Position numbers and translations under genes: made by a program | Source: Dactylosporangium sucinum | Lineage (GTDB): Bacteria; Actinomycetota; Actinomycetes; Mycobacteriales; Micromonosporaceae | Direction: 5' to 3' | Length of the DNA: 52,258 nt | Assembly (NCBI RefSeq): GCF_014647515.1 | Contig: NZ_BMPI01000026.1 | Coordinates: forward strand, 8,585-60,842 | Shown: positions 1 through 8,195 of the stretch, in pieces | Layout: the number at the start of each line of letters is the position of its first letter | Numbering within the stretch: position 1 is the first letter of the stretch | Notes under the pieces: generated by a model | Database searches by the model: none | What the model was told of the DNA's origin: nothing | What the model saw: only the letters and a program-made list of their open reading frames with translations

Positions 1-151
1 CCTGCCGCCAGGTGAGCCAGACGGGGTCGCCGGCGTCACCGGGGGCGGGGCTGCCGAAGGCGGGTTTGTCGGGGGTCTCGGCCACGCGGTGCAGGAACAT
101 GTCCGGGATCGAGCGGTACGGCAGTTCGAGCCGTTGCTGGGTCTGGGTCAT
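1..151 (-). CDS. AMP-dependent acyl-CoA synthetase/ligase, N-terminal fragment (runs off left edge)
   Basis: Only the first 50 codons are present; the gene continues beyond base 1. The ATG lies at 149-151 on the minus strand and the protein begins MTQTQQRLELPYRSIPDMFL, followed by HRVAETPDKPAF. This opening, with a short tail leading into a segment where acyl-CoA ligases have their first helix and a TPD-like motif, is typical of long-chain fatty acyl-CoA ligases (FadD15-like) that adenylate a fatty acid and transfer it to CoA. The AMP-binding motifs are outside the window, so the exact substrate class is inference. Two inverted repeats just upstream (182-205 and 211-224) may be operators. Confidence 0.7.
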   Translation of the reverse strand, partial: MTQTQQRLELPYRSIPDMFLHRVAETPDKPAFGSPAPGDAGDPVWLTWRQ

Positions 152-181
152 GTCGGTCGGCCTCCGAGCCAGGCTTGGACG

Positions 182-205
182 AGCACGTGACTGCGGTCAC
201 GTGCT
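182..205. promoter_or_regulatory. Perfect 10-bp-arm inverted repeat upstream of the acyl-CoA ligase gene
   Basis: The arm AGCACGTGAC (182-191) and its exact complement GTCACGTGCT (196-205) are separated by TGCG. The dyad is about 30 bases upstream of the ligase start and inside the gap between two minus-strand genes. Its size and symmetry suit a dimeric repressor such as a TetR-family protein; which regulator binds is unknown. Confidence 0.45.
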
Positions 206-210
206 GTCGG

Positions 211-224
211 TTACCAGACGGTAA
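211..224. promoter_or_regulatory. Short dyad TTACC-N4-GGTAA upstream of the acyl-CoA ligase gene
   Basis: TTACC at 211-215 and GGTAA at 220-224 form a perfect 5-bp-arm palindrome with an AGAC spacer. It lies five bases from the larger dyad at 182-205. It could be a second operator or chance; symmetry is the only evidence. Confidence 0.3.
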
Positions 225-311
225 ACCGTCGATCCCGTTACCGGCTAGACCCGAAACCGAAACGTGTTCTCCTTGTCTAGAACCAGTTTTGAGACTCAGC
301 CGTCGCCGTCC

Positions 312-929
312 TCACAGTCCGAGGCGCGCGGTCCGGAGGCGTTCGCCGGTCTCTGCCGGGCCGTCGATCTCGACCCGGGCGTGCTCCTGGCGGCCCGTGA
401 AGAAGAGGAGCAGTTCGCCGGGGGTGCCGGTGACGGTGACCTCGGGACCGCCGCGACCGACCCGGGTCCCCTCATGGCCGGGAATGTCGACGATGATCGT
501 GGCCGGGAAGCGGCGGGCGCTGAGCCGGGCCGACCCCTTGGCGCGGCCGGCGAGTGCGGCTTCGTAGGAATCCGGTAGGTCGCGTGGGGTCCAGCCGGGC
601 CGGGCGCGGCGGACGTCCTCGTGGTGGATGAAGTACTCGACGATGTTCATCGCCTCGTCGACCGGCTTGATCCAGGCCGGCGGCGTGCGGACCCTGCCGA
701 CGAGCGCGGTGTAGTCGGTCTTCGCGAGTCGTTCCTGGACGCGCCGGGTGTGGCCGGCCAGAGGCCTGAGCAGGATGCCCGCGGCGGCGTCCGGGCGGCG
801 CTCCCGCAGCACGAGGTGCGCGGCGAGGTCACGGGTGGCCCAGCCGGCGCAGAGCGTGGGCGCGTCGGGGCCGGCGGCGAGGAGCGAGTCGGCGAGCGCC
901 GCGCGCTCGGCGCGGGCGAAGGCGGTCAT
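312..929 (-). CDS. TIGR03085 family metal-binding protein (DinB / maleylpyruvate-isomerase-like fold)
   Basis: The 205-residue protein has the family hallmarks: an N-terminal helix with LCAGWATRDLAAHLVLRERR and, near residue 100, EYFIHHEDVRRA, whose His residues match the metal-binding histidines of MDMPI/DinB-like four-helix bundles. The length is normal for TIGR03085, an actinobacterial family whose reaction is unknown; members are thought to be mycothiol-dependent or metal-dependent small-molecule enzymes. The ATG at 927-929 is supported by a TAGCGT hexamer exactly seven bases upstream, suggesting a leaderless transcript. It is divergent from the ABC exporter pair. Confidence 0.85.
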   Translation of the reverse strand: MTAFARAERAALADSLLAAGPDAPTLCAGWATRDLAAHLVLRERRPDAAAGILLRPLAGHTRRVQERLAKTDYTALVGRVRTPPAWIKPVDEAMNIVEYFIHHEDVRRARPGWTPRDLPDSYEAALAGRAKGSARLSARRFPATIIVDIPGHEGTRVGRGGPEVTVTGTPGELLLFFTGRQEHARVEIDGPAETGERLRTARLGL

Positions 930-936
930 GTGCGTA

Positions 937-942
937 ACGCTA
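937..942 (-). promoter_or_regulatory. -10 element TAGCGT for the TIGR03085 gene (leaderless)
   Basis: The minus strand reads TAGCGT, then seven bases, then ATG. The same arrangement recurs before many genes here. No clear -35 was seen. Confidence 0.5.
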
Positions 943-1039
943 TCGCTGCGGCTGCCGCGCTCGGTTCGGCGGCGAAAACTTGTCGGTGGGTCTCTGTAAG
1001 GTTGCCGTGCGGCGTTGACGACTTACCCGGGGGGCGGAC

Positions 1040-2929
1040 GTGACCAGTGGCAAGGTGCTCCTGAAAGGACTGCGGGTCCTGGGGCACGCCATCCGTGACG
1101 AGCCTCACATGTTCGCGATCTCGGTCGTGGGCAGCGTGCTGTTCAGCCTGCTGACGATCGCGACGGCCTTCGTCTCCGGCGCCGTCGTCGGCCGGGTCGC
1201 GGTCCCCGCCATCGACGCCCGCCACGTCGTCTCCGGATCCCTCGCGCTCGGCGCCTCCGCCGTCCTCGCGGTCAGCCTCGGCAAGATCGTCGGCATCGTC
1301 GCCCGGCGCCTCGGGGCCGGGGCGATGCAGTTCAACCTCCAGGCGCGCTACCGGCGGGCGGTGACCCGGCGCTACCTGCGCCTGCCGCTCGCCTGGCACC
1401 AGCGGCACCCCACCGGCACCCTGTTGTCCAACGCGAACGCCGACGTCGAGTCCGCGTGGTATCCGATCGCACCGTTCCCGTTCGCGGTCGGCACGGTCGT
1501 CATGCTGGTCGCGGCCGTCGTGTCGCTCTTCGTCACCGACTGGGCCATGGCCCTCGTCGGCGTCGCCATCTTCCCGGCGCTGCTCGGCGCCAACGTCGCC
1601 TACTCGCGGCGGATGGCGCCGCGCGTGGCCACCGCCCAGCAGCTGCGGGCCGACGTCAGCGCCGTCGCGCACGAGAGCTTCGACGGCGCCCTGGTCGTCA
1701 AGACCATGGGGCGCGAGGCGGCGGAGACCGAGCGGTTCGCCGCGAAGGCCGCCGAGCTGCGCGACGCCACGATCCGGGTCGGCCGGGTGCGGGCGATGTT
1801 CGACCCGGTCCTCGACGCGCTGCCGAGCATCGGCACGCTCGTCGTGCTCGTCGTCGGCGCGTGGCGGTTCCGGTCCGGCGCGGTCGGCGTCTCCGAGGTC
1901 GTCAGCGTGACGTTCCTCTTCACCGTGCTCGCCTTCCCGGTCCGGGCGATCGGCTGGGTGCTCGCCGAGCTGCCCCGCAGCGTCGTCGGCTGGGAGCGGA
2001 TCCGGCACGTCCTCGACGCCGAGGGCGACACCGTCTACGGCGCGACCGAGCTCACCGACGCGCAGAAGCCGGCGGCGCTGCGCTTCGACGACGTCCACTT
2101 CGCCTACCGTGACCCCGACGGCGACCGGGCCTCCGACGTGCTCAGCGGCGTCACGTTCGACGTCCCGGCCGGGCGCACGGTCGCCCTCGTCGGGCCGACC
2201 GGGTCCGGCAAGTCGACGATCGCCGCGCTGGCCGCCCGGCTCGTCGACGCCGACACCGGGTCGGTGTCGCTCGACGGCGTCGACGTGCGCGAGCTGACCC
2301 AGGAGTCGCTGGTGCGCACGTCGGCGCTCGTCGCGCAGGTGCCGTTCGTGTTCGACGACACGGTCCGCGGCAACATCACGCTCGACCGGGCCGGCGTCGA
2401 CGACGACGCGGCCTGGGCGGCGCTGCGCCTCGCGCAGGCCGACGGGTTCGTCGAGAAGCTCGCCGACGGGCTCGGCACCACGGTCGGCGAGCGCGGCACG
2501 TCGCTGTCCGGCGGCCAGCGGCAGCGGCTCACGATCGCGCGGGCCCTCGCGGGCGCGCCGCGGCTGCTCGTCCTCGACGACGCCACGAGCGCGGTCGACC
2601 CGCGCGTCGAGGCGGCGATCCTGGCCGCACTGCGGCGCGACGACGCCCAGCAGGCGTCGATCCTCGTCGTCGCCTACCGGCGGGCCACCATCGCCCTCGC
2701 CGACGAGGTCGTCTACCTGGAGCGCGGCCGGGTGGTCGCGCGCGGCACCCACCAGGAGCTGCTGGCGACCGCCCCCGGCTACGCCGAGCTGGTGACCGCC
2801 TACGAGAAGGCCGAGGCCGAGCGGGAGCGCGACGGCACGTTCGACGAGGGCGAGCGCGCCTCCGGCGGCGGCCTCGCTTCCACCGAGGACGGCGAGCGCG
2901 TGCTCGACGAGGGGAGCGTGACCGCGTGA
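1040..2929 (+). CDS. ABC exporter, fused permease-ATPase subunit with the degenerate nucleotide site
   Basis: The 629-residue half-transporter has six predicted membrane helices (about residues 20-310) and a C-terminal nucleotide-binding domain. Walker A GPTGSGKST is at 385-393 and the signature LSGGQ at 489-493. The Walker B region reads LLVLDD, with Asp514 where the catalytic Glu normally sits, and the H-loop histidine is Tyr546. These substitutions mark the non-hydrolysing site of heterodimeric exporters of the TM287/288 and LmrCD type. The next gene carries the complementary features and overlaps by GTGA, so the two should form one exporter in the plasma membrane. Substrate unknown. A GTG start was chosen; TAAGGT at 997-1002 is a possible -10. 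Confidence 0.9.
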   Translation: MTSGKVLLKGLRVLGHAIRDEPHMFAISVVGSVLFSLLTIATAFVSGAVVGRVAVPAIDARHVVSGSLALGASAVLAVSLGKIVGIVARRLGAGAMQFNLQARYRRAVTRRYLRLPLAWHQRHPTGTLLSNANADVESAWYPIAPFPFAVGTVVMLVAAVVSLFVTDWAMALVGVAIFPALLGANVAYSRRMAPRVATAQQLRADVSAVAHESFDGALVVKTMGREAAETERFAAKAAELRDATIRVGRVRAMFDPVLDALPSIGTLVVLVVGAWRFRSGAVGVSEVVSVTFLFTVLAFPVRAIGWVLAELPRSVVGWERIRHVLDAEGDTVYGATELTDAQKPAALRFDDVHFAYRDPDGDRASDVLSGVTFDVPAGRTVALVGPTGSGKSTIAALAARLVDADTGSVSLDGVDVRELTQESLVRTSALVAQVPFVFDDTVRGNITLDRAGVDDDAAWAALRLAQADGFVEKLADGLGTTVGERGTSLSGGQRQRLTIARALAGAPRLLVLDDATSAVDPRVEAAILAALRRDDAQQASILVVAYRRATIALADEVVYLERGRVVARGTHQELLATAPGYAELVTAYEKAEAERERDGTFDEGERASGGGLASTEDGERVLDEGSVTA

Positions 2930-4716
2930 CGACCGCCGTGCCCACCGGGCCGATCGACGCCCCGGCGACCCGGCTGGGCGTGCTGCGCCGCGGCCTCGCC
3001 CTGTCGCCCGAGCTGTTCACCGGCCTGGCCGGCACCCTCGGCCTGGCCGTGCTGGCCACCGCCGGGCGGGTCGCCGTGCCGGTCGCCATCCAGCAGGGCA
3101 TCGACAAGGGCCTGCTCGCGGACGGCGGCCCCGACCTCGGCGTGATCACCCTCGTCGTGACGGTCACCGCCGGCGTGCTGCTGCTGACGATGGTCTGTGC
3201 CTACCTGATGAACGTGCGGCTGTTCACGGTCAGCGAGACCGCGCTGGCCGGCATCCGCGTGCGCACGTTCCGGCACATCCACGATCTCTCGATGCTGCAC
3301 CAGCAGTCCGAGCGGCGCGGCGCGCTCGTCTCGCGGGTCACCGGCGACGTCGACCAGATCAGCCAGTTTCTGCAGTTCGGCGGCCTGCTGTTCATCCTCA
3401 GCGTCGGCCAGCTCACCGTCACCACGGCGGTCATGCTGATGTATTCCTGGCAGCTCACGCTCGTCGTCATCGCCGCCTTCGCGCCGCTCATCGTCGTCGT
3501 CCGGATCTTCCAGCGCCGCCTCAGCGTCATGTACCTCCACGTGCGCGAGAGCGTCGGCGCCATGCTCGGCGTCATCGCCGAGAGCGTCGTCGGCGCGCCG
3601 GTCGTGCGGGCCTACGGCATCCAGCGCCGCACCGCCGACCGCCTCGACGCGGCCATCGACCGCAACCGGCGCATGCAGTTCCGCGCCCAGAAGAACAACG
3701 TGACCAGCATGGGCTTCGGCGAGCTCGCCGCCGGCCTGGCCCTCGCCGGCGTGATCGTCGCCGGCACGATCCTGGGCGCCGGCGAGCAGCTGACCGCCGG
3801 CCAGCTCACCGCGTTCCTGTTCCTGGCCACGCTGTTCGTCCAGCCGGTCCAGGTGGCGACCGAGGTGCTCAACGAGGCGCAGAACGCGATCGCCGGCTGG
3901 CGCCGCGTCCTCGACGTCATCGAGACCGAGCCCGACGTGGCCGACCCTTCCGGCGCCGGCCGCGACCTGCCCGACGGCCCGATCGACGTCACGTTCGAGC
4001 ACGTCCACTTCGCCTATCCGGGCGGCCCCGAGGTCCTCACCGACGTCGACCTGACCGTGCGGGCCCGCACCCGCGTCGCCGTCGTCGGCGAGACGGGCAG
4101 CGGCAAGACCACGTTCGCGAAGCTCCTCACCCGCCTGATGGACCCGACGACCGGCCGCGTCCTGCTCTCCGGCGTCCCGCTGCCGGAGGTGCGCTTCGAC
4201 TCCCTGCGCCGCCGCGTCGTCATGGTCCCCCAGGACGGCTTCCTCTTCGACGCCACGGTCGCCGACAACGTCCGCTTCGCCCGCCCCGACCTGAGCGACG
4301 TCGACCTCGAGCTGGCGTTCACCGAGCTGGGCCTCATCGACTGGGTCGAGTCCCTCGCCGACGGCCTGCACACCGAGGTGGGCGAGCGTGGCGAGGCCCT
4401 GTCCGTGGGCGAGCGCCAGCTGGTCGCGCTGGCCCGCGCCTACGTCGCCGACCCCGACCTGCTGGTCCTCGACGAGGCCACGAGCGCCGTGGACCCGGCC
4501 ACGGAGGTCCGCCTGCAACGCACCCTGGACGCGGTCACGCGCGGCCGCACCACGATCGCGATCGCCCACCGCCTGTCCACGGCCCAGTCCGCCGACGAGG
4601 TCATCGTGGTCGACCGCGGCCACGTCGTCCAACGCGGCCCGCACGCCACCCTGGTCTCCGAATCCGACTCCATCTACGCCCGGTTGTACGCAAGCTGGCT
4701 CGAACAAACCCGCTGA
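2926..4716 (+). CDS. ABC exporter, partner permease-ATPase subunit with the canonical catalytic residues
   Basis: The 596-residue half-transporter starts at GTG 2926, overlapping the previous stop by four bases. It has six predicted membrane helices followed by an ATPase domain: Walker A GETGSGKTT at 388-396, Walker B ending D516-E517, and H-loop His548. Its signature motif is LSVGE (492-496) instead of LSGGQ. In a heterodimer this degenerate signature pairs with the Asp514/Tyr546 site of the partner, while its own Walker A/B pairs with the partner's intact LSGGQ. This fits one active and one degenerate ATP site. Likely a lipid or drug exporter; substrate not inferable. Confidence 0.92.
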   Translation: MTTAVPTGPIDAPATRLGVLRRGLALSPELFTGLAGTLGLAVLATAGRVAVPVAIQQGIDKGLLADGGPDLGVITLVVTVTAGVLLLTMVCAYLMNVRLFTVSETALAGIRVRTFRHIHDLSMLHQQSERRGALVSRVTGDVDQISQFLQFGGLLFILSVGQLTVTTAVMLMYSWQLTLVVIAAFAPLIVVVRIFQRRLSVMYLHVRESVGAMLGVIAESVVGAPVVRAYGIQRRTADRLDAAIDRNRRMQFRAQKNNVTSMGFGELAAGLALAGVIVAGTILGAGEQLTAGQLTAFLFLATLFVQPVQVATEVLNEAQNAIAGWRRVLDVIETEPDVADPSGAGRDLPDGPIDVTFEHVHFAYPGGPEVLTDVDLTVRARTRVAVVGETGSGKTTFAKLLTRLMDPTTGRVLLSGVPLPEVRFDSLRRRVVMVPQDGFLFDATVADNVRFARPDLSDVDLELAFTELGLIDWVESLADGLHTEVGERGEALSVGERQLVALARAYVADPDLLVLDEATSAVDPATEVRLQRTLDAVTRGRTTIAIAHRLSTAQSADEVIVVDRGHVVQRGPHATLVSESDSIYARLYASWLEQTR

Positions 4717-4737
4717 CCCGCCCACCTCACCCCGCCA

Positions 4738-4761
4738 CCGGCGTCGCCCCCCACACGCCGG
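4738..4761 (+). terminator. Hairpin downstream of the ABC exporter operon
   Basis: CCGGCGT (4738-4744) pairs with ACGCCGG (4755-4761) around a 10-base loop, 22 bases after the exporter stop codon. No T-run follows, as is common in high-GC actinobacteria, so termination is plausible but unproven. Confidence 0.4.
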
Positions 4762-5033
4762 CGCCGATGCACACCGTGCGGCCGCGGCTCACGCACCGTG
4801 CGACTCACGCCCGGGGGCCTGCGCGGGGTTGCCGTGTGGGGGTTTGCGCGGGGTTGCCTTGCGTGGGGCTTGCGCGGGTCCGGACGGGTTGACCTGGTCG
4901 GCCGCTTGTCGTCAATGCGGTCGCGCCTGGCTGCCCCTCCGTGCCTCAGCGTCGTTGTGCCTTCGTTCCGCCGGCTCTCTGGTCTCCGCGCCGCCGGCTT
5001 TCCGCGTGTCCATGCCGCCGGGTCTAGGCTCTG

Positions 5034-5268
5034 CACCGCCGGCTCTCCGCCCGCCGCGCCGCCGGCTCGCCGCCCTCCGCCTCCGCGCCGCCGGCTCTCC
5101 GCCTCCGCCTCCGCCTCCGCGCCGCCGGCTCTCCGCCTCCGCCTCCGCCTCCGCCTCCGCGCCGCCGGCTCTCCGCCTCCGCGTCTCCGCGTCTCCGCGT
5201 CTCCGCGTCTCCGCGTCTCCGCGTCTCCGCGTCTCCGCGCCTTCGGGTTCCCGCGCCTTCGGGTTCCC
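5034..5268. repeat. Microsatellite tract: CTCCGC hexamers, seven GTCTCCGC octamers, two 16-bp units
   Basis: Interspersed CTCCGC repeats and GCCGCCGGCT blocks occupy about 5034-5182. Seven perfect copies of the octamer GTCTCCGC run from 5183 to 5238. Two perfect 16-bp copies of GCGCCTTCGGGTTCCC follow at 5237-5252 and 5253-5268. The pyrimidine bias is strong. Unit sizes of 6, 8 and 16 bp suggest slippage growth and a copy number that varies between strains. Confidence 0.85.
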
Positions 5269-5348
5269 GTGCTGCCCTCCGCGCGCCCGAAATTTCGGAT
5301 ATTTACGGCCTGCGTGCCGCCGGGTTCGGTGGGCGGTCGGGGTGCCTT

Positions 5349-5404
5349 CATGATCCAGGGAGAGTTCTGGCTGTCGGGGCAGCCAGATGTTGCCATCGAT
5401 CATG
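5349..5404. repeat. 56-bp palindromic element, copy 1
   Basis: Ends are CATGATC (5349-5355) and GATCATG (5398-5404). The inner stem is TCTGGCTGTC facing GGCAGCCAGA, with the TGGCTG core starting 19 bases from the left end as in the other copies. The outer stem between ends and core is imperfect in this copy. It lies 95 bases before the next gene. Confidence 0.8.
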
Positions 5405-5499
5405 GCGCCGCCCGGGTGAGGAGGAGCGGCGACAACGGGTGGTCGAGTTGTCACCCTTCCCGGGTGGTTCAGCCGTGTCGATGGCCTACCCTCGGAGGC

Positions 5500-5940
5500 A
5501 TGGTTGCCGGGGGGCGCCGGCTCGTGCCGATGCAGGTGCGGGTCGCGGTGACGGGGTTCAACGCTATCGGTGGGGTCATGCTCACGCTGACGCTCGCCGC
5601 CATCGGGGTGCTGCTGTCGGGGATGCAGGTCGACCCGGCCCGGCAAGGGGGCACCGCCTACCTCGACTTCGTCCTCTTCTTCAACGCGATCCTGTTCCTG
5701 TTCCCGCTCGCGGTCGTGCTGGTGTTCCTCGGCGTGCGGATCAAGCGGGGGGAGCACTGGGCCTGGCTGGCGAGCCTCGTCTTCTGGGCGTTCGTCGGGA
5801 CGATGGCGCCGCTGCTGACCTGGCTGCTGCCCGCGCCGCTGCTGTTCGCCGTGGTGCCGGCCGGGTGTGCCGGCGGGCTGCTCGCGCTGCTGCTGACGCC
5901 GCAGGCGCGGACGCACTGCGCCGACGTGGACCTCGACTAG
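5500..5940 (+). CDS. Small integral membrane protein of unknown function
   Basis: The 146-residue protein has about four hydrophobic segments: residues 16-40, 52-75, 84-107 and 110-130. The short polar C-terminus ends CADVDLD. No family was recognised. The frame stays open far upstream through repetitive DNA, so the start was set at the ATG at 5500, which has a TACCCT hexamer seven bases before it (leaderless pattern). ATG 5530 (MQVRVAVTGF) is an alternative. The stop codon lies in CTAG, which also supplies the stop of the convergent TetR gene, so the two genes share four bases. Confidence 0.6.
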   Translation: MVAGGRRLVPMQVRVAVTGFNAIGGVMLTLTLAAIGVLLSGMQVDPARQGGTAYLDFVLFFNAILFLFPLAVVLVFLGVRIKRGEHWAWLASLVFWAFVGTMAPLLTWLLPAPLLFAVVPAGCAGGLLALLLTPQARTHCADVDLD

Positions 5941-6527
5941 GGAAGCGGGCCTTCGAGGTACCGCTGGATCGTCGGGCCCACGTTCAGCACGAGCTCGTCG
6001 GCGGGCATGGTGGCGATCGGTTCCAGCTTCAGGAGGTACCGCGTCATGGCCAGGCCGACCATCTGCGAGGCGACCAGCCCGGCGCGGATGGGGGCCTCGG
6101 CCGGGTCGAGGCGCAGCTGGGTCGTGGCGCGGCGGAGGATCTGCGTGACCAGGAGCTCGCGCAGCATGCGGGCCGACCAGTCGTGCTGCAGCGCGCTGCG
6201 GACCAGGGCGGCGGCCGCGGAGCCGGCGGGGGAGTCCCACACGCCGACGAAGCCGCGGACGAGGCGCTCGCCGACGCCGTCGAGGCCCGGCTCGAAGATC
6301 TTCGGCAGGAGTTCGCCCGGGTCGATCGGCGCCTCCATCGCGGCCAGGAACAGCTTGTCCTTCGCGCCGAAATAGTGGTGCACCAGCGCCGGGTCGACCC
6401 CGGCGCTGGTCGCGATCTGTCGGATGGACGCTCCGTCGTACCCGCGTTCGGCGAAGGCCGCGCGGGCAGCGGCCAGGATGGCCATGCGCGTGTCCTGGTT
6501 GCCGGGGCGTCGACCGGTGCGGGCCAT
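5937..6527 (-). CDS. TetR-family transcriptional regulator of the ABC efflux operon
   Basis: The 196-residue protein starts MARTGRRPGNQDTR. Its N-terminal helix-turn-helix (about residues 10-56) contains AAFAERGYDGASIRQIA and DPALVHHYFGAKDKLFLAAM, the classic TetR pattern. The C-terminal half is an all-helical ligand-binding region resembling the TetR_C_20-type drug-response regulators. It is the third gene of an operon after ATPase and permease, 22 bases behind the permease. It probably represses its own operon through the tandem 16-bp site at 8164-8195. Inducer unknown. Confidence 0.9.
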   Translation of the reverse strand: MARTGRRPGNQDTRMAILAAARAAFAERGYDGASIRQIATSAGVDPALVHHYFGAKDKLFLAAMEAPIDPGELLPKIFEPGLDGVGERLVRGFVGVWDSPAGSAAAALVRSALQHDWSARMLRELLVTQILRRATTQLRLDPAEAPIRAGLVASQMVGLAMTRYLLKLEPIATMPADELVLNVGPTIQRYLEGPLP

Positions 6528-6549
6528 GACTCTCTTTCAGCCGTGGGAC

Positions 6550-7287
6550 TCAGGCGGTACGGCGGCGCAGCGTCGCCGCCCCGAGCAAGAGTGCCACGAC
6601 CACGCAGCCGACAATGATGCCCAGGTCGCGCCACATGATCCCGGTCGGTTCCGTGTTCTGGCCCAGCTCGGTGAGGGCCTGCACGGCGTACGACATCGGC
6701 AGGACGTCGCTGATCGCCTGCATCCAGCCGGCCATCTGATCGCGGGGCTGCAGCAGCCCGCACAGCAGGACCTGCGGCAGGACCACGGCCGGCATGAACT
6801 GCACGGCCTGGAACTCGCTGTTGGCGAACGCGCTCACCAGCAGGCCGAGGGCCATGCCGAGCACCGCGTTGCCGACCGCGAGCACGCCGACGAGCCAGGC
6901 CGGGCCGAGGGTGTCCAGGCCGAGCAGCCAGAACGCCAGGGCGGACACGATGGTCGCCTGGACGGCGGCGGCGACGGCGAACGCGACGCCGTACCCGAGC
7001 AGGATGTCGACCTTGCCGATCGGCGTCGTGAGCAGCCGCTCCAGGGTGCCGCTGGTCCGCTCGCGCAGCATCGCCACGCTCGTCAGCAGGAACATGATCA
7101 CGAGCGGGAACACGCCGAGCATGATGAGCCCGACGCGGTCGAACATCAGCGGGTTGTTGTCGTAGAGGTACCGCAACAGTGTCAGCAGTACCGTGGGAAC
7201 GACCAGGATCATCGCGATGGTGCGCCGGTCGTGGCGCAGCTGCCGGAGGATTCGGCCGGCGGTCGAGAACGTGAGCCGCAGCGACAT
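6550..7287 (-). CDS. ABC-2 type transporter permease
   Basis: The 245-residue protein has an N-terminal hydrophobic segment near residues 25-40 and about five more between 50 and 240. It carries the ABC-2 hallmarks SVAMLRERTSGTLERLLTTP (cytoplasmic EExE-like region) and LPMSYAVQAL near the C-terminus. It is the membrane half of a DrrB-like drug or small-molecule efflux system. The start lies two bases after the ATPase stop, and a TetR gene follows. It should dimerise in the plasma membrane with two copies of the ATPase. Confidence 0.92.
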   Translation of the reverse strand: MSLRLTFSTAGRILRQLRHDRRTIAMILVVPTVLLTLLRYLYDNNPLMFDRVGLIMLGVFPLVIMFLLTSVAMLRERTSGTLERLLTTPIGKVDILLGYGVAFAVAAAVQATIVSALAFWLLGLDTLGPAWLVGVLAVGNAVLGMALGLLVSAFANSEFQAVQFMPAVVLPQVLLCGLLQPRDQMAGWMQAISDVLPMSYAVQALTELGQNTEPTGIMWRDLGIIVGCVVVALLLGAATLRRRTA

Positions 7288-7289
7288 CG

Positions 7290-8030
7290 TCAGGCCACCT
7301 TTTCCTTCTCGGTTCCCTGCTGCTCGGACTCCTGGACCAGGCGCAGGAACGCCTCGTCCAGGTCGTCGGTGCCGGCCCTCGCTCGTACCGCGGCCGGAGT
7401 GTCGTCGGCGATCAGCAGGCCCTCGCGGATCAGCAGCAGCCGGTCGCAGCGCCCGGCCTCGTCCATCACGTGGCTGGAGACGAGCAGCGTCGAACCCTGC
7501 CGCGCGAGCTCGTGGAACCGCTGCCAGAGCTCGTTGCGCAGGACCGGGTCCTGCCCGACGGTCGGCTCGTCGAGGACGAGCAGCCTGGGCTTGCTGACGA
7601 TCGCGCAGGCCAGCGAGGCCCGGGCGCGCTGGCCGCCGGAGAGCTGCCCGACGAGCTGGTTCTTGGCCTCGGCGAGCCCGACGTCACGCACGGCTTCATC
7701 TGCGGCGTTCGATCCCAGTCCGTACAGCGACGCGAAGTAGCGCGCGTTCTCGCGCACGGTGAGGTCTGCGTACACGCTCGGTGCCTGCGTGAGGTAGCCG
7801 ACCTTGTCGCGCAGCGGCTTCGAGCCGGCGGGGTGGCCCAGCACGGTCACCGTGCCGCTGACGGTCTTCTGCACGCCGACGACGGCGCGCATGAACGTGG
7901 TCTTGCCGCTGCCGCTGGGGCCGAGCAGACCGGTGACGCTGCCGCTGGGGACGCTGCAGGTGAAGTCGTGCAGCACCCGCCGCTTGCCGCGTGCGATCAC
8001 GAGGTGCTCGACCTCGATCGCATTGCTCAT
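7290..8030 (-). CDS. ABC transporter ATP-binding protein (DrrA-like)
   Basis: The 246-residue ATPase has Walker A GPSGSGKTT at 37-45, signature LSGGQ at 130-134, Walker B ending D154-E155, and the switch His187. All catalytic residues are intact. The start is the ATG at 8028-8030 (MSNAIEVEHL), with a purine-rich ribosome-binding region (GGAAGAAGG) upstream; the frame is open further upstream but without homology. It powers the adjacent ABC-2 permease, probably exporting a hydrophobic compound. First gene of the efflux operon. Confidence 0.93.
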   Translation of the reverse strand: MSNAIEVEHLVIARGKRRVLHDFTCSVPSGSVTGLLGPSGSGKTTFMRAVVGVQKTVSGTVTVLGHPAGSKPLRDKVGYLTQAPSVYADLTVRENARYFASLYGLGSNAADEAVRDVGLAEAKNQLVGQLSGGQRARASLACAIVSKPRLLVLDEPTVGQDPVLRNELWQRFHELARQGSTLLVSSHVMDEAGRCDRLLLIREGLLIADDTPAAVRARAGTDDLDEAFLRLVQESEQQGTEKEKVA

Positions 8031-8163
8031 GGCTGGTTCGCCTTCTTCCGGGTTCGCTTCTCGTGGTGGCTGAGCCTGTGCGGACTTTCCGGTGCGGGTG
8101 GTGCCGCTGTGGCTTGCTGCTGTGGCCGCTCGCTGTGGCGGGGACTCTTGCCGCGGCCCGAAA

Positions 8164-8195
8164 CTCAACGCCTGATGAACTCAACGGTAGATGAA
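8164..8195 (-). promoter_or_regulatory. Two head-to-tail 16-bp operator copies for the ABC/TetR operon
   Basis: On the minus strand the motif TTCATCNNNNGTTGAG occurs twice with no gap: plus-strand CTCAACGCCTGATGAA at 8164-8179 and CTCAACGGTAGATGAA at 8180-8195. Each copy is a quasi-palindrome of the form TCANCN4GNTGA. The pair covers the -10 hexamer and the bases after it, where a repressor would block transcription. The TetR protein at the operon's end is the obvious candidate ligand. Confidence 0.6.

Larger units (their letters stand above)
4717..5499. other. Gene-free stretch with terminator-like hairpin, tandem repeats and a palindromic element
   Basis: No credible gene was found in these 783 bases. 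They hold a hairpin just after the ABC pair (4738-4761), a GC-biased spacer, a microsatellite tract (5034-5268) and a 56-bp palindromic element (5349-5404). Open frames across the tract are made of Arg/Gly/Glu or Ser/Pro repeats with no start signal, so they were not called. Confidence 0.7.

Noticed and set aside
926..2752. Long antisense open frame opposite the first ABC exporter gene
   Set aside because: It is Asp/Arg/Gly/Val-rich nonsense without domains, a usual by-product of high GC coding; the plus strand carries a full ABC transporter.
2800..4725. Long antisense open frame opposite the second ABC exporter gene
   Set aside because: Same reasoning: no recognisable domain, while the plus strand has all ABC motifs.
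5183..5238. Octamer array considered as a CRISPR array
   Set aside because: Units are directly adjacent with no spacers, and there are no cas genes; it is a microsatellite.
4674..5396. Open frames with RRGDAET-type repeats through the microsatellite
   Set aside because: An 8-bp unit repeats every 24 bases as an 8-residue pattern in any frame. No ribosome-binding site, no homology.
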